Assembly: GCA_002360945.1 (NCBI GenBank)
Contig: DERO01000020.1
Location: 1,177-53,922 of the forward strand
Reading direction: 5' to 3'
Origin: Leclercia adecarboxylata
Lineage (GTDB): Bacteria; Pseudomonadota; Gammaproteobacteria; Enterobacterales; Enterobacteriaceae
DNA length: 52,746 nt
Shown here one piece after another: positions 18,621 to 28,619 of this stretch. The translations under genes and the position numbers were made by a program. The notes below the pieces were generated by a model. The model was not told the DNA's origin and did no database searches. It saw only the letters and a program-made list of their open reading frames with translations. Each line of letters starts with the position of its first letter. Position 1 is the first letter of the stretch.

Positions 18621-20450
18621 GTGGTGCAGGCGGAAGTCGTAAATCAGGAGTTGCTGGCTAAACAGGTTTTGCATGAAACCTTTGGCTACCAGCAGTTCCG
18701 CCCGGGCCAGGAAACCATCATTAACACCGCCCTTTCGGGGCGTGACTGTCTGGTGGTCATGCCCACCGGCGGCGGAAAATCACTGTGCTATCAGGTTCCC
18801 GCGCTGGTGCTGAACGGCCTGACGGTGGTGGTATCACCGCTGATCTCGCTGATGAAAGATCAGGTCGACCAACTGCTGGCAAACGGCGTGGCGGCGGCCT
18901 GTATTAACTCCACCCAAACCCGCGAGCAGCAGCAGGAAGTGATGGCCGGGTGCCGCACCGGGCAGGTGCGTCTGCTGTATATCGCCCCGGAACGCCTGAT
19001 GCTGGATAACTTCCTTGAGCATCTGGCGCACTGGAATCCAGTGCTGCTTGCGGTGGACGAAGCGCACTGTATTTCCCAGTGGGGCCATGATTTCCGCCCT
19101 GAATATGCGGCCCTCGGGCATCTGCGCCAGCGTTTCCCCGAGCTGCCGTTTATGGCGCTCACCGCGACCGCCGACGACACTACCCGCCAGGATATTGTTC
19201 GCCTGCTGGGGCTTAACGATCCGCTGATCCAGGTCAGCAGCTTCGACCGTCCGAATATCCGCTACATGCTGATGGAGAAATTCAAGCCGCTGGATCAGCT
19301 GCTGCGCTATGTCCAGGAGCAGCGCGGCAAGTCGGGCATTATCTACTGCAACAGCCGGGCGAAGGTGGAAGACACCGCCGCGCGTCTGCAGAGCCGGGGA
19401 TTCAGCGCTGCGGCCTACCATGCCGGGCTGGAAAACCACATTCGCGCCGAGGTGCAGGAGAAATTCCAGCGCGACGATCTGCAAATCGTGGTGGCAACCG
19501 TGGCTTTTGGTATGGGTATCAACAAGCCGAACGTGCGCTTTGTGGTGCATTTCGACATCCCACGCAATATCGAATCCTACTATCAGGAGACGGGGCGCGC
19601 CGGGCGTGATGGCCTCCCCGCCGAGGCGATGCTGTTCTACGATCCGGCCGATATGGCCTGGCTGCGCCGTTGCCTCGAAGAGAAACCGCAGGGACCGCTG
19701 CAGGATATCGAACGCCACAAGCTCAATGCGATGGGGGCTTTTGCCGAAGCGCAAACCTGCCGCCGCCTGGTGCTGCTTAACTATTTTGGCGAAGGCCGCC
19801 AGGAGTCATGCGGTAACTGCGATATCTGCCTCGATCCGCCGAAGCAGTACGACGGGCTGATGGACGCGCGTAAGGCGCTCTCTACCATTGGCCGCGTTAA
19901 CCAACGCTTCGGCATGGGCTATGTGGTGGAAGTGCTGCGCGGCGCTAACAATCAGCGTATCCGCGAGATGGGGCATGACAAGCTGCCGGTCTACGGCATT
20001 GGTCGCGATCAGAGCCATGAGCACTGGGTGAGCGTCATCCGTCAGCTCATTCACCTCGGCTTTGCGACCCAGAATATTGCCCAGCACTCTGCGCTGCAGC
20101 TCACCGAAGCCGCCCGCCCGGTGCTGCGTGGCGTCGTGGAGCTGCAGCTCGCCGTGCCGCGCGTGGTGGCGCTGAAACCGCGGGTGATGCAGAAATCCTA
20201 CGGCGGCAACTACGATCGCAAACTGTTCGCCAAGCTACGTAAGCTGCGCAAAGCCATCGCCGATGAAGAGAATATCCCGCCGTACGTGGTATTCAACGAT
20301 GCGACGCTGATTGAGATGGCCGAACAGATGCCGCTCAGTGCCAGTGAAATGCTCAGCGTCAACGGCGTCGGCACGCGTAAGCTGGAGCGGTTTGGTAAAG
20401 AGTTTATGGCGCTGATCCGTTCCCATACGGATGGCGATGATGAGGAGTAG
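18621..20450 (+). CDS. recQ: ATP-dependent DNA helicase RecQ
   Basis: RecQ is a 3'-5' superfamily 2 helicase acting in the RecF pathway and suppressing illegitimate recombination. It has 609 residues, as in E. coli, and starts with GTG. Walker A is TGGGKS (about 49-54) and the DEAH box is in [21 protein letters not shown]. Motif VI is in [12 protein letters not shown]. The zinc-binding cysteines are in [13 protein letters not shown] and [12 protein letters not shown], followed by a winged helix and the C-terminal HRDC domain (about 530-605). Confidence 0.98.
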   Translation: MVQAEVVNQELLAKQVLHETFGYQQFRPGQETIINTALSGRDCLVVMPTGGGKSLCYQVPALVLNGLTVVVSPLISLMKDQVDQLLANGVAAACINSTQTREQQQEVMAGCRTGQVRLLYIAPERLMLDNFLEHLAHWNPVLLAVDEAHCISQWGHDFRPEYAALGHLRQRFPELPFMALTATADDTTRQDIVRLLGLNDPLIQVSSFDRPNIRYMLMEKFKPLDQLLRYVQEQRGKSGIIYCNSRAKVEDTAARLQSRGFSAAAYHAGLENHIRAEVQEKFQRDDLQIVVATVAFGMGINKPNVRFVVHFDIPRNIESYYQETGRAGRDGLPAEAMLFYDPADMAWLRRCLEEKPQGPLQDIERHKLNAMGAFAEAQTCRRLVLLNYFGEGRQESCGNCDICLDPPKQYDGLMDARKALSTIGRVNQRFGMGYVVEVLRGANNQRIREMGHDKLPVYGIGRDQSHEHWVSVIRQLIHLGFATQNIAQHSALQLTEAARPVLRGVVELQLAVPRVVALKPRVMQKSYGGNYDRKLFAKLRKLRKAIADEENIPPYVVFNDATLIEMAEQMPLSASEMLSVNGVGTRKLERFGKEFMALIRSHTDGDDEE

Positions 20451-20511
20451 TCAGCCCGGCAAAAAAGTGCCAGGATGATGACTCCCTGAACTATTTCCCC
20501 GCGAGTTAAAT

Positions 20512-21132
20512 ATGTTAACCCTGTTTCTGACCGTGGCGCTGGTGCATATTGTGGCGCTGATGAGCCCTGGCCCTGACTTTTTCTTCGTCTCCCAAACGGC
20601 GGTGAGCCGCTCCCGCAAAGAGGCGATGATGGGCGTGCTGGGCATTACCCTTGGTGTCATGGTCTGGGCTGCCGTGGCGCTGCTGGGCCTGAACCTGATC
20701 CTCGAAAAAATGGCGTGGCTGCACAACATTATTATGGTCGGCGGCGGTCTGTATCTGTGCTGGATGGGCTATCAGATGCTGCGTGGGGCGTTCAGGAAAG
20801 AGGACCGCGCGGCGCCTGAGCCGAAAATGGAGCTGGCGGCCAGCGGGCGGAGCTTTGTGAAAGGGCTGCTGACCAACCTCGCCAATCCAAAAGCGATTAT
20901 CTATTTCGGCTCGGTATTTTCACTGTTCGTGGGTGAAGACGTCGGGGCCGGTGCGCGCTGGGGCATTTTCCTGCTGATCGTGCTGGAAACCTTCGCCTGG
21001 TTCACGGTGGTAGCGAGCCTGTTTGCGCTTCCGTCGATGCGTCGCGGGTATCAGCGTCTGGCGAAGTGGATTGACGGCGTTGCCGGCGCGTTATTCGCCG
21101 GCTTCGGTATTCATCTGATCCTGTCGCGCTAA
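20512..21132 (+). CDS. rhtC: Threonine exporter RhtC
   Basis: A 206-residue LysE/RhtB-family inner-membrane exporter with about six hydrophobic segments. The signature is [24 protein letters not shown] near residues 19-42. E. coli RhtC exports L-threonine. It follows recQ by about 60 bases without an obvious terminator. It is convergent with rhtB, overlapping by four bases at the stop codons. Confidence 0.96.
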   Translation: MLTLFLTVALVHIVALMSPGPDFFFVSQTAVSRSRKEAMMGVLGITLGVMVWAAVALLGLNLILEKMAWLHNIIMVGGGLYLCWMGYQMLRGAFRKEDRAAPEPKMELAASGRSFVKGLLTNLANPKAIIYFGSVFSLFVGEDVGAGARWGIFLLIVLETFAWFTVVASLFALPSMRRGYQRLAKWIDGVAGALFAGFGIHLILSR

Positions 21133-21749
21133 GCATGTCTGGCTGAGGCCAGCAGCGCACCCACCAGCATAAACAGCGAACCGAACACTTTATTCAGGGC
21201 CTTCATCTGACGAGGCCCTTTAATCCATGTCGCAATCCGCGTGGCCAGCGTTGCATAACCAATCATCACAATAATATCGACCACAATGGTGGTCACGCCG
21301 AGCACCACGTACTGCATGATCTGGGGCTGATGCGGGACGATAAACTGCGGGAACAGGGCCGCCAGAAAGACGATGCTTTTCGGGTTGGTCAGGTTCACAA
21401 ATACCGCGCGCTTAAACAGGCGGCCCCGGCTTTGCGTCTGGGCCAGGGTGTTCAGATCGATGGCACCCGCGGCGCGCCACTGCTGAATGCCCAGCCAGAT
21501 AAGGTAAGCCGCACCGGCCCACTTCAGCACTTCAAAGGCCAGCACCGAGCGGGAGAAGAGCGTGCCGAGCCCCACGCCGACCAGCACGATGTGAATACCC
21601 AGCCCGGTCTGCAATCCAGCAATGGATGCCGCCGCGCCGCGATAGCCGTGATTCATGGCGGTGGTCATGGTGTTGATGGCCCCGGATCCCGGTGAAAGGC
21701 TGAGGATGATGGATGTCAGCAGGTAAGCGAACCACCACTCGAAGGTCAT
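21129..21749 (-). CDS. rhtB: Homoserine / homoserine-lactone exporter RhtB
   Basis: Second LysE-family exporter, 206 residues, with the family signature [20 protein letters not shown] near residues 18-37 and [18 protein letters not shown] in the middle. E. coli RhtB exports homoserine, homoserine lactone and some threonine. It is arranged tail-to-tail with its paralogue rhtC, as in E. coli. It is divergent from pldB with a short shared promoter region (21750-21858). Confidence 0.96.
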   Translation of the reverse strand: MTFEWWFAYLLTSIILSLSPGSGAINTMTTAMNHGYRGAAASIAGLQTGLGIHIVLVGVGLGTLFSRSVLAFEVLKWAGAAYLIWLGIQQWRAAGAIDLNTLAQTQSRGRLFKRAVFVNLTNPKSIVFLAALFPQFIVPHQPQIMQYVVLGVTTIVVDIIVMIGYATLATRIATWIKGPRQMKALNKVFGSLFMLVGALLASARHA

Positions 21750-21858
21750 TTGAAGCTCCCGAATCGTCTGTTTTTATGCCACAATACGCTAATGTTGCGT
21801 CATTTTACGACCCGTCACGAAAAAACGATATTCCTTGGCTTACAGGGGTGTAAACCCG

Positions 21859-22854
21859 ATGTTTCAGCAGAATAGGGACTGGGAAACGCGAGAAAAGGCT
21901 TTTGCTGCTTTCTCCATGGGGCCGTTGACCGATTTCTGGCGCCAGCGCGAGGAAGGCGGGTTCACAGGCGTCGATGATATTCCTGTGCGCTTTGTTCGTT
22001 TTCAGGCCGAAGCCCATGATTCGGTGATAGTGATCTGCCCTGGCCGGATCGAAAGCTACGTTAAGTATGCCGAGCTGGCATACGATCTCTTCCGGCTGGG
22101 TTATGACGTGCTGATTATCGACCACCGTGGTCAGGGGCGCTCCGGGCGCATGTTGTCCGACACGCACCGCGGCCATGTGAGTCAGTTCAGCGATTATGTC
22201 GATGATTTTACTGCATTCTGGCAGCAGGAAGTGCAGCCCGGCCGGTGGCGAAAACGGTTTATCCTGGCGCACTCCATGGGCGGCGCAATTGCCACGCTAT
22301 TTTTACAGCGCCACCCGCAGCACCAGTGCGATGCCATTGCCCTGAGCGCCCCGATGTTTGGCATCGTCATGCGTTTCCCGGACTGGATGGTACGCCATAT
22401 TCTCGACTGGGCTGAGGGCCATCAGCGCATTCGTGAAGGCTATGCCATCGGCACCGGGCGCTGGCGCGCACTGCCGTTTGCCATTAACGTGTTAACCCAC
22501 AGTCGGCAGCGTTATCGCCGTAATTTGCGCTTTTATGCCGATGAACCGCGTTTACGCGTCGGCGGGCCCACCTACCATTGGGTGCGTGAAGGTATCCTGG
22601 CAGGTGAAGAAGCCCTGGCGGGTGCTAACAAGGACGATACCCCCACGCTTATCCTTCAGGCAGAAGAGGAGCGGGTAGTGGATAACCGCATGCACGACCG
22701 CTTCTGTGAACGGCGAGCCGCAGCCGGCCACCCTTGCGAAGGGGGTAAACCGCTGGTCATAAACGGCGCGTACCATGAGATCCTTTTCGAAAAGGACGCC
22801 ATGCGCTCAGTCGCACTCAACGCCATCGTCGACTTTTTCGGCAGGCATAACTGA
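21859..22854 (+). CDS. pldB: Lysophospholipase L2
   Basis: PldB is an inner-membrane-associated alpha/beta hydrolase that cleaves lysophospholipids. The ATG at 21859 (MFQQNRDWETREKAF, 331 residues) matches E. coli and follows AGGGGT; the frame is open eight codons more but without a better site. The nucleophile elbow is HSMGG with Ser139. DHRGQGRSGR at about 88-97 is the typical loop, and the histidine is in GAYHEILFE near the end. The C-terminus is a few residues shorter than E. coli (340). yigL follows after 25 bases, probably in the same transcript. Confidence 0.96.
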   Translation: MFQQNRDWETREKAFAAFSMGPLTDFWRQREEGGFTGVDDIPVRFVRFQAEAHDSVIVICPGRIESYVKYAELAYDLFRLGYDVLIIDHRGQGRSGRMLSDTHRGHVSQFSDYVDDFTAFWQQEVQPGRWRKRFILAHSMGGAIATLFLQRHPQHQCDAIALSAPMFGIVMRFPDWMVRHILDWAEGHQRIREGYAIGTGRWRALPFAINVLTHSRQRYRRNLRFYADEPRLRVGGPTYHWVREGILAGEEALAGANKDDTPTLILQAEEERVVDNRMHDRFCERRAAAGHPCEGGKPLVINGAYHEILFEKDAMRSVALNAIVDFFGRHN

Positions 22855-22879
22855 TATTCACCAGAGGTTAAATTTTCCT

Positions 22880-23680
22880 ATGTACCAGGTTGTCGCGTCT
22901 GATTTAGATGGCACGCTGCTCTCTCCCGACCACACTTTATCGCCTTACGCGAAAGAGACCTTAAAACTCCTGACTGCCCGTGGCGTGAACTTTGTCTTCG
23001 CCACCGGCCGCCACCACGTTGATGTGGGGCAGATCCGCGATAATCTGGAGATCAAGTCGTACATGATCACCTCCAACGGTGCCCGCGTGCACGATCTGGA
23101 CGGGAATCTGATCTTCACCCACAACCTCGATCGCGACATCGCCACCGATCTGTTCGGGATCGTGCATAACAACCCCGATATCATCACCAATGTCTATCGC
23201 GATGATGAATGGTTTATGAACCGTCACCGCCCGGACGAGATGCGTTTCTTCAAAGAGGCGGTCTTTAACTACTCCCTGTATGAACCGGGTCTGCTGGAGC
23301 CGGAAGGCATCAGCAAGGTGTTCTTCACCACCGACAGCCACGAAGCGCTGCTGCCGCTGGAGCAGGCGATCAACGCTCGCTGGGGCGACCGGGTCAACGT
23401 CAGCTTCTCCACGCTCACCTGTCTGGAAGTGATGGCGGGCGGGGTCTCCAAGGGTCATGCCCTGGAAGCGGTGGCCAAACGTCTGGGCTTTAACCTGCAG
23501 GACTGCATCGCCTTTGGCGACGGCATGAACGACGCCGAAATGCTCTCCATGGCGGGTAAAGGCTGCATCATGGAAAACGCCCACCAGCGCCTGAAGGATC
23601 TCCACCCTGAGCTGGAAGTGATCGGCACCAACGGTGACAACGCGGTGCCAAAATACCTGCGTAAGCTGTTCCTTGAATAA
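22880..23680 (+). CDS. yigL: YigL, HAD-family phosphosugar / pyridoxal-phosphate phosphatase
   Basis: A 266-residue Cof-type HAD phosphatase, the E. coli length from MYQVVASDLDGTLL. Nucleophile Asp8 and acid Asp10 are in DLDGT. The C2-type cap covers about 85-185, and GDGMNDAEML carries the metal-binding aspartates. In E. coli, YigL dephosphorylates accumulated sugar phosphates during glucose-phosphate stress; its message is stabilised by the small RNA SgrS binding in the pldB-yigL transcript. Whether the SgrS site is kept at the pldB 3' end was not checked. Confidence 0.96.
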   Translation: MYQVVASDLDGTLLSPDHTLSPYAKETLKLLTARGVNFVFATGRHHVDVGQIRDNLEIKSYMITSNGARVHDLDGNLIFTHNLDRDIATDLFGIVHNNPDIITNVYRDDEWFMNRHRPDEMRFFKEAVFNYSLYEPGLLEPEGISKVFFTTDSHEALLPLEQAINARWGDRVNVSFSTLTCLEVMAGGVSKGHALEAVAKRLGFNLQDCIAFGDGMNDAEMLSMAGKGCIMENAHQRLKDLHPELEVIGTNGDNAVPKYLRKLFLE

Positions 23681-23762
23681 TCTTCATCTGGTTATTTAAC
23701 GTTCAGTTGTCAACCTAAGAGTTCGCTACAATGCCTGTCCATCTTTCTAAGAGACAAGCATT

Positions 23763-24662
23763 GTGGCGCTACTCATCATCACCACTATCCTGTGGGCCTT
23801 CTCCTTTAGCCTGATCGGTGAATATCTTGCCGGTTCGGTCGACAGCTACTTTTCGGTGCTGATGCGCGTCGGGCTGGCGGCGCTGGTGTTCCTGCCGTTC
23901 CTGCGTACGCGCGGGCAAACGCTGAAAACCATTCTGCTCTATATGTTGGTGGGGGCGATGCAGCTTGGCATCATGTACCTGTTCAGCTTCCGGGCTTACG
24001 TCTACCTGTCGGTATCGGAGTTCCTGCTGTTTACGGTGCTGACGCCGCTCTACATCACCCTGATTTACGATCTGCTGAGCAAGCGTCGTTTGCGCTGGGG
24101 CTACCTGCTGAGCGCCGCGCTGGCGGTGGTGGGTGCGGCGATTATTCGCTACGACAAAGTGAGCGATCACTTCTGGACCGGGCTGATGTTTGTCCAGCTC
24201 GCCAACATCAGCTTTGCGATCGGCATGGTGGGCTACAAGCGCCTGATGGAAACCCGCCCGATGCCGCAGCACAACGCCTTTGCCTGGTTCTATATGGGGG
24301 CGGCGATCGTGGCGGTGGTGGCGTGGTTCATGCTGGGTAATCCGCAGAAGCTGCCGACCACCACAGTACAGTGGAGCGTGCTGATCTGGCTGGGGGTGGT
24401 GGCATCCGGGCTGGGTTACTTTATGTGGAACTACGGCGCCACGCAGGTGGACGCCGGGACGCTGGGGATCATGAACAACGTCCATGTCCCTGCGGGCCTG
24501 CTGGTGAATCTCGCCATCTGGCAGGAACAACCGCACTGGCCGAGCTTCATTATTGGGGGGACGGTGATCCTGGCTTCACTGTGGGTACATCGCCGTTGGG
24601 TCGCTCCGCGCTCCGGACAAACGGTAGATGGTCGCAAGCGTGATTCCGCGCTGAGCGAATAA
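23763..24662 (+). CDS. yigM: YigM, biotin transporter of the EamA/DMT family
   Basis: A 299-residue membrane protein with about ten segments and two EamA repeats. E. coli YigM is the high-affinity biotin uptake carrier. The start taken is GTG at 23763 ([17 protein letters not shown]), preceded by AAGAGA. E. coli has a slightly different N-terminus, and no in-frame ATG lies nearby. The last 113 bases overlap the end of metR on the other strand, and both C-termini look conserved. Confidence 0.94.
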   Translation: MALLIITTILWAFSFSLIGEYLAGSVDSYFSVLMRVGLAALVFLPFLRTRGQTLKTILLYMLVGAMQLGIMYLFSFRAYVYLSVSEFLLFTVLTPLYITLIYDLLSKRRLRWGYLLSAALAVVGAAIIRYDKVSDHFWTGLMFVQLANISFAIGMVGYKRLMETRPMPQHNAFAWFYMGAAIVAVVAWFMLGNPQKLPTTTVQWSVLIWLGVVASGLGYFMWNYGATQVDAGTLGIMNNVHVPAGLLVNLAIWQEQPHWPSFIIGGTVILASLWVHRRWVAPRSGQTVDGRKRDSALSE

Positions 24663-25503
24663 AGGCCTCGGTCACCGGTTGACGCTGCTCGCCATCGCGT
24701 ACAGCAGAGTACAGCCGGCTCCACAATCCCTCGCCCAGGGTTTTGGTCACCACCAGACCCTGGCGTTCAAAACTCTCCACTACCCAATGCGGCAGCGCCG
24801 CGATGCCCATTCTGGCCGCCACCATCTGAATCAACAGCAGGGTGTTATCCACGCTTTTCAGCTGCGGGTTGATGCCTGCCGGCTGCAGGAAGTGACGCCA
24901 GATATCCAGACGACTGCGCTGGACCGGGTAGATCAACAGCGTTTCCGTCGCCAGATCTTCCGGCGTGATGCGCGTTTTCGCGGCCAGAGGATGATCCGGG
25001 GCCAGCACCAGACGCACTTCAAAATCAAACATCGGGGAATAGTGCAGCCCGCTGCGCGGCAGAATGTCCGAGGTCATCACCAGATCCAGCTCGCCCTGCA
25101 CCAGGGACGGCTGCGGATCAAAGGTCACGCCGGAGTTAAAGTCCATCTCCACCTGCGGCCACTTCTGGCGGAAGTTTTCAAGCGCGGGGGTCAGCCACTG
25201 AATACAGCTGTGACACTCAATGGCGATGCGCAGTTTGCTCTGCTGCGGCTCATGGCAGGCCTGCAGCGCGCTGGCGATCTGCGGCAGCACCTGGTTGGCC
25301 AGCTGCAGCAGGATTTCCCCCTGCGGCGTAAAGCGCAGCGGCTGACTCTTACGCACAAACAGACGGAAGCCAAGGCGTTGTTCCAGATCGCTGAACTGGT
25401 GAGAAAGGGCGGATTGCGTCTGGTGCAGCGTAGCCGCCGCCGCCGCGAGAGAACCGCAGTTCCGCAACGCTTGTAGCGTTTTCAGGTGTTTTATCTCGAT
25501 CAT
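24550..25503 (-). CDS. metR: MetR, LysR-type activator of methionine genes
   Basis: MetR activates metE, metH, glyA and others, with homocysteine as co-effector. It has 317 residues, equal to E. coli. The winged helix-turn-helix is at about 1-60 ([20 protein letters not shown]) with the coiled linker helix to about 90 and the LysR effector domain after that. It is divergent from metE across 117 bases, and the 3' end overlaps yigM in antisense. Confidence 0.97.
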   Translation of the reverse strand: MIEIKHLKTLQALRNCGSLAAAAATLHQTQSALSHQFSDLEQRLGFRLFVRKSQPLRFTPQGEILLQLANQVLPQIASALQACHEPQQSKLRIAIECHSCIQWLTPALENFRQKWPQVEMDFNSGVTFDPQPSLVQGELDLVMTSDILPRSGLHYSPMFDFEVRLVLAPDHPLAAKTRITPEDLATETLLIYPVQRSRLDIWRHFLQPAGINPQLKSVDNTLLLIQMVAARMGIAALPHWVVESFERQGLVVTKTLGEGLWSRLYSAVRDGEQRQPVTEAFIRSARNHACDHLPFVRSAERPNGDVPTVKPGSPSPQ

Positions 25504-25515
25504 GAAAGTCCTTCA
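25503..25515. promoter_or_regulatory. MetR binding site between metR and metE
   Basis: TGAAAGTCCTTCA fits the MetR palindrome TGAA-N5-TTCA exactly. It begins on the first base of the metR start codon, so MetR bound here could both repress its own gene and help activate metE. A weaker candidate, TGAACATATTGCG, follows at about 25523. Confidence 0.7.
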
Positions 25516-25566
25516 CTTCGCCATGAACATATTGCGCTTGAGGAATATACAGTACTTGCGAATTAT

Positions 25567-25590
25567 AGATGTGTAAACATCTGGACGGCT
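25567..25590. promoter_or_regulatory. Three tandem MetJ met boxes
   Basis: Contiguous 8-mers agatgtgt (25567), aaacatct (25575) and ggacggct (25583) each match six of eight positions of the met box AGACGTCT. Tandem boxes are how the MetJ-SAM repressor binds. They lie 31-54 bases upstream of the metE ATG and probably serve both metE and metR. Confidence 0.8.
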
Positions 25591-25620
25591 AAATCCTGAA
25601 AATTCCATAAGGGGCACATC

Positions 25621-27882
25621 ATGACCATTCGCAACCATACCCTCGGTTTCCCGCGCGTCGGCCTTCGTCGCGAGCTGAAAAAAGCACAAGAGAGCTACTG
25701 GGCGGGCAACGCCACCCGTGATGAACTGCTGACGGTAGGACGCGAGCTGCGCGCCCGTCACTGGGATCAGCAGAAGCAGGCGGGCGTGGATCTGCTCCCG
25801 GTGGGCGATTTCGCCTGGTACGACCATGTTCTGACCACCAGCCTGCTGCTTGGCAACGTGCCGGCTCGTCATCAGAACAGCGATGGATCGGTGGATATCG
25901 ACACCCTGTTTCGCATTGGCCGTGGCCGGGCACCCACCGGTGAGTCCGCAGCGGCGGCAGAGATGACCAAATGGTTTAACACTAACTACCACTACATGGT
26001 GCCGGAGTTCGTGAAGGGCCAGCAGTTCAAACTGACATGGACCCAGCTGCTGGATGAGGTGGACGAAGCGCAGGCGCTGGGCTACAAGATCAAACCTGTC
26101 CTGCTGGGCCCGGTGACATATCTGTGGCTGGGCAAAGTGAAGGGCGAGCAGTTTGATCGCCTGAGCCTGCTCAAGGATATTCTGCCGGTGTACCAGCAGG
26201 TGCTGGGCGAGCTGGCAAAACGCGGCGTTGAGTGGGTGCAGATCGACGAACCGGCGCTGGTGCTGGAGCTGCCGCAGGCGTGGCTGGATGCTTTCAAACC
26301 GGCGTATGACGCTCTGGCGGGCCAGGTGAAGCTGCTGCTGACCACCTATTTCGAAGGGGTGACACCGAACCTCGACACCATCACCGCGCTGCCGGTACAG
26401 GGCCTGCACGTGGACCTGGTTCACGGTAAAGATGACGTTGCTGAGCTGCACAAACGCCTGCCGTCCGCCTGGCTGCTCTCTGCCGGTCTGGTGAACGGGC
26501 GTAACGTCTGGCGCGCCGATCTCACTGAGAAATATGCGCAGATCAAAGACATTGTCGGAAAACGCGAGCTGTGGGTAGCCTCGTCCTGCTCCCTGCTGCA
26601 CAGCCCAATCGACCTGAACGTGGAAACCCGCCTCGATGCGGAAGTGAAGAGCTGGTTCGCCTTCGCCCTGCAAAAATGTGAAGAGCTGGCCCTGCTGCGC
26701 GATGCACTGAATACGGGCGACACGGCGGCGATTACCGAATGGAGCGCCCCGATTCAGGCCCGTCGTCACTCAACCCGCGTACACAACCCGGCGGTGGAAA
26801 AACGTCTGGCGGCCATTACCGCCCGGGACAGCCAGCGTCAGAGCACCTATGAGGTGCGTGCCGAAGCCCAGCGTGCCCGTTTCAACCTGCCGGCCTGGCC
26901 GACCACCACCATTGGTTCTTTCCCGCAGACCACCGAGATCCGCGGTCTGCGCCTGGACTTCAAAAAGGGCAATCTGGATGCCAACAACTACCGCACCGGC
27001 ATCGCCGAACACATCAAACAGGCGATTGTGGAGCAGGAGCGTTTAGGTCTCGACGTGCTGGTGCACGGTGAAGCCGAGCGTAACGACATGGTGGAGTACT
27101 TCGGTGAACACCTCGACGGGTTCGTCTTTACCCAGAACGGCTGGGTGCAGAGCTACGGCTCCCGCTGCGTGAAGCCGCCGGTGGTTATCGGCGACGTCAG
27201 CCGTCCGGAAGCCATCACCGTGGAGTGGGCGAAGTACGCCCAGTCCCTCACCGACAAGCCGGTAAAAGGCATGCTGACCGGTCCGGTGACCATCCTCTGC
27301 TGGTCCTTCCCGCGTGAAGACGTGACTCGTGAAACCATCGCGAAACAGATTGCCCTGGCGCTACGGGATGAAGTGGCAGATCTGGAAGCGGCAGGCATCG
27401 GCATCATCCAGATCGACGAACCGGCCCTGCGCGAAGGTCTGCCGCTGCGCCGCAGCGACTGGGAGGCGTACCTGGCCTGGGGCGTGGAAGCCTTCCGCAT
27501 TAACGCCGCCGCGGCGAAGGATGATACTCAGATCCACACCCACATGTGTTACTGCGAATTTAACGACATCATGGATTCCATTGCCGCGCTGGATGCCGAC
27601 GTGATCACCATCGAGACGTCCCGTTCAGACATGGAGTTGCTGGAGTCGTTCGAGGAGTTTGACTACCCGAACGAGATCGGGCCGGGCGTGTACGATATTC
27701 ACTCTCCGAACGTTCCGAGCGTGGAGTGGATCGAAGCCCTGCTGCAGAAGGCCGCCCAGCGTATCCCGGCCGAGCGCCTGTGGGTGAACCCGGACTGCGG
27801 CCTCAAAACCCGCGGCTGGCCGGAAACCCGCGCCGCACTGGCGAACATGGTGAAGGCGGCGCAGAATTTGCGTCAGGGTTAA
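25621..27882 (+). CDS. metE: Cobalamin-independent methionine synthase
   Basis: MetE transfers a methyl group from 5-methyltetrahydropteroyl-triglutamate to homocysteine. The 753 residues equal E. coli. There are two homologous barrels; the second binds zinc through His641 and Cys643 (THMCYCEF), Glu665 (ITIETSRSD) and Cys726 ([11 protein letters not shown]). [21 protein letters not shown] is typical of the N-terminus. AAGGGG precedes the ATG. It is controlled by the MetR and MetJ sites upstream. No terminator hairpin with a T-run follows; a REP takes that place. Confidence 0.99.
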   Translation: MTIRNHTLGFPRVGLRRELKKAQESYWAGNATRDELLTVGRELRARHWDQQKQAGVDLLPVGDFAWYDHVLTTSLLLGNVPARHQNSDGSVDIDTLFRIGRGRAPTGESAAAAEMTKWFNTNYHYMVPEFVKGQQFKLTWTQLLDEVDEAQALGYKIKPVLLGPVTYLWLGKVKGEQFDRLSLLKDILPVYQQVLGELAKRGVEWVQIDEPALVLELPQAWLDAFKPAYDALAGQVKLLLTTYFEGVTPNLDTITALPVQGLHVDLVHGKDDVAELHKRLPSAWLLSAGLVNGRNVWRADLTEKYAQIKDIVGKRELWVASSCSLLHSPIDLNVETRLDAEVKSWFAFALQKCEELALLRDALNTGDTAAITEWSAPIQARRHSTRVHNPAVEKRLAAITARDSQRQSTYEVRAEAQRARFNLPAWPTTTIGSFPQTTEIRGLRLDFKKGNLDANNYRTGIAEHIKQAIVEQERLGLDVLVHGEAERNDMVEYFGEHLDGFVFTQNGWVQSYGSRCVKPPVVIGDVSRPEAITVEWAKYAQSLTDKPVKGMLTGPVTILCWSFPREDVTRETIAKQIALALRDEVADLEAAGIGIIQIDEPALREGLPLRRSDWEAYLAWGVEAFRINAAAAKDDTQIHTHMCYCEFNDIMDSIAALDADVITIETSRSDMELLESFEEFDYPNEIGPGVYDIHSPNVPSVEWIEALLQKAAQRIPAERLWVNPDCGLKTRGWPETRAALANMVKAAQNLRQG

Positions 27883-27897
27883 CCCCGGGGCACGATT

Positions 27898-27928
27898 GCC
27901 GGGCGGCGCTGACGCTTGCCCGGCCTAC
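27898..27928 (+). repeat. REP element after metE, left border of an AT-rich cassette
   Basis: gccgggcggcgctgacgctt followed by gcccggcctac is a REP in the orientation ending in ggcctac, 16 bases after metE. Its partner in the opposite orientation lies at 28620-28651, with the AT-rich insert between them. Confidence 0.88.
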
Positions 27929-27947
27929 ATTAAATCTTCCTGAGAAA

Positions 27948-28391
27948 TTAAAATTCCCTTGAAAGCGTAATATAACCATTAAACCTGACAGAGCATTCAT
28001 CTTTATTCATAAGGCCTGAGGCAATGAATACATCTTTCTTCATCTCCTTATTAATATAAATGTATTTGGCAGTCAGTGATTGCGTATGATTTTCATAATA
28101 ACTGTCAAAGTAAGCAGCTTCAGGTATTGTCGCTTGACCCTGTGCCATCGCGATTTCATAATCGATCTTAGCTAACGATCTTGCGTACAGTTTGGATACG
28201 GAAGCGGTGTCGATAATGTTAACAATCGTTTTGTTTCTCAGAATGGTCGATGTATCGATTTGAAGATCTCTTGAAATTGCATCAAATAAAGCCACTTCCA
28301 GTGAAGCTCCGACAATAGCACACCTATTATTCTGTGCTTCTGAGAACAACGGAAATAATATCAACATACAGAGGAGTTGTTTTTTAAAAAT
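27948..28391 (-). CDS. Small predicted secreted protein of unknown function, probable ATT start
   Basis: I do not recognise this protein. The frame from ATG 28367 gives 139 residues, but eight codons upstream an ATT at 28391 lies five bases after a perfect GGAGG (28397-28401). It gives 147 residues and a textbook signal peptide, (M)FKKQLLCMLILFPLFSEA, cut before Q. From the ATG the basic n-region is lost. The mature part has exactly two cysteines, one near its N-terminus (NNRC) and one near its C-terminus (NKDEC), suggesting one disulfide in the periplasm. The C-terminus is SVRFNGYITLSREF. The DNA is much richer in A+T than its neighbours (one 60-base line is 30% GC), indicating acquisition. 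A periplasmic immunity-type or stress protein is possible but unproven. Confidence 0.65.
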   Translation of the reverse strand: MFKKQLLCMLILFPLFSEAQNNRCAIVGASLEVALFDAISRDLQIDTSTILRNKTIVNIIDTASVSKLYARSLAKIDYEIAMAQGQATIPEAAYFDSYYENHTQSLTAKYIYINKEMKKDVFIASGLMNKDECSVRFNGYITLSREF

Positions 28392-28405
28392 TTAATCCTC
28401 CACGA

Positions 28406-28450
28406 CTAATATTTTATCGCTGCTGGCGAATAAATACCGGGTATAGCCAT
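28406..28450 (-). CDS. Tentative 14-codon leader ORF before the secreted-protein gene
   Basis: On the minus strand AGGAGG (28458-28463) lies seven bases before an ATG at 28450. It opens MAIPGIYSPAAIKY and ends with TAG at 28406, only 14 bases before the ATT start of the next gene. The strong ribosome binding site and the spacing suggest real translation and coupling. It may be a leader peptide or the remnant of a larger gene, since the same frame is open for about 37 codons further upstream without a start. The remaining gap (28451-28619) shows no other supported gene. Confidence 0.4.
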   Translation of the reverse strand: MAIPGIYSPAAIKY

Positions 28451-28619
28451 CTTATAACCTCCTGTTTTAAGGATGGATATTAAATTCAGCTTACGCCCGG
28501 CATATAGAACAGGAAACGATAAAAGAATGGTTAATTTCCTAAACCGGTTGTACCTGGTGAAGGATCACAAAATCAGGAGGTGCAAAGGGTTAATCGCAGG
28601 ACAAGACTCAGTGTCATTT

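Noticed and set aside
18834..19754. A 306-codon minus-strand frame opposite recQ
   Set aside because: Antisense to the conserved helicase core with shadow-type composition.
25513..26769. A 418-codon minus-strand frame opposite metE
   Set aside because: Antisense shadow of the conserved metE coding sequence. It also runs through the MetR/MetJ control region and resembles no family.
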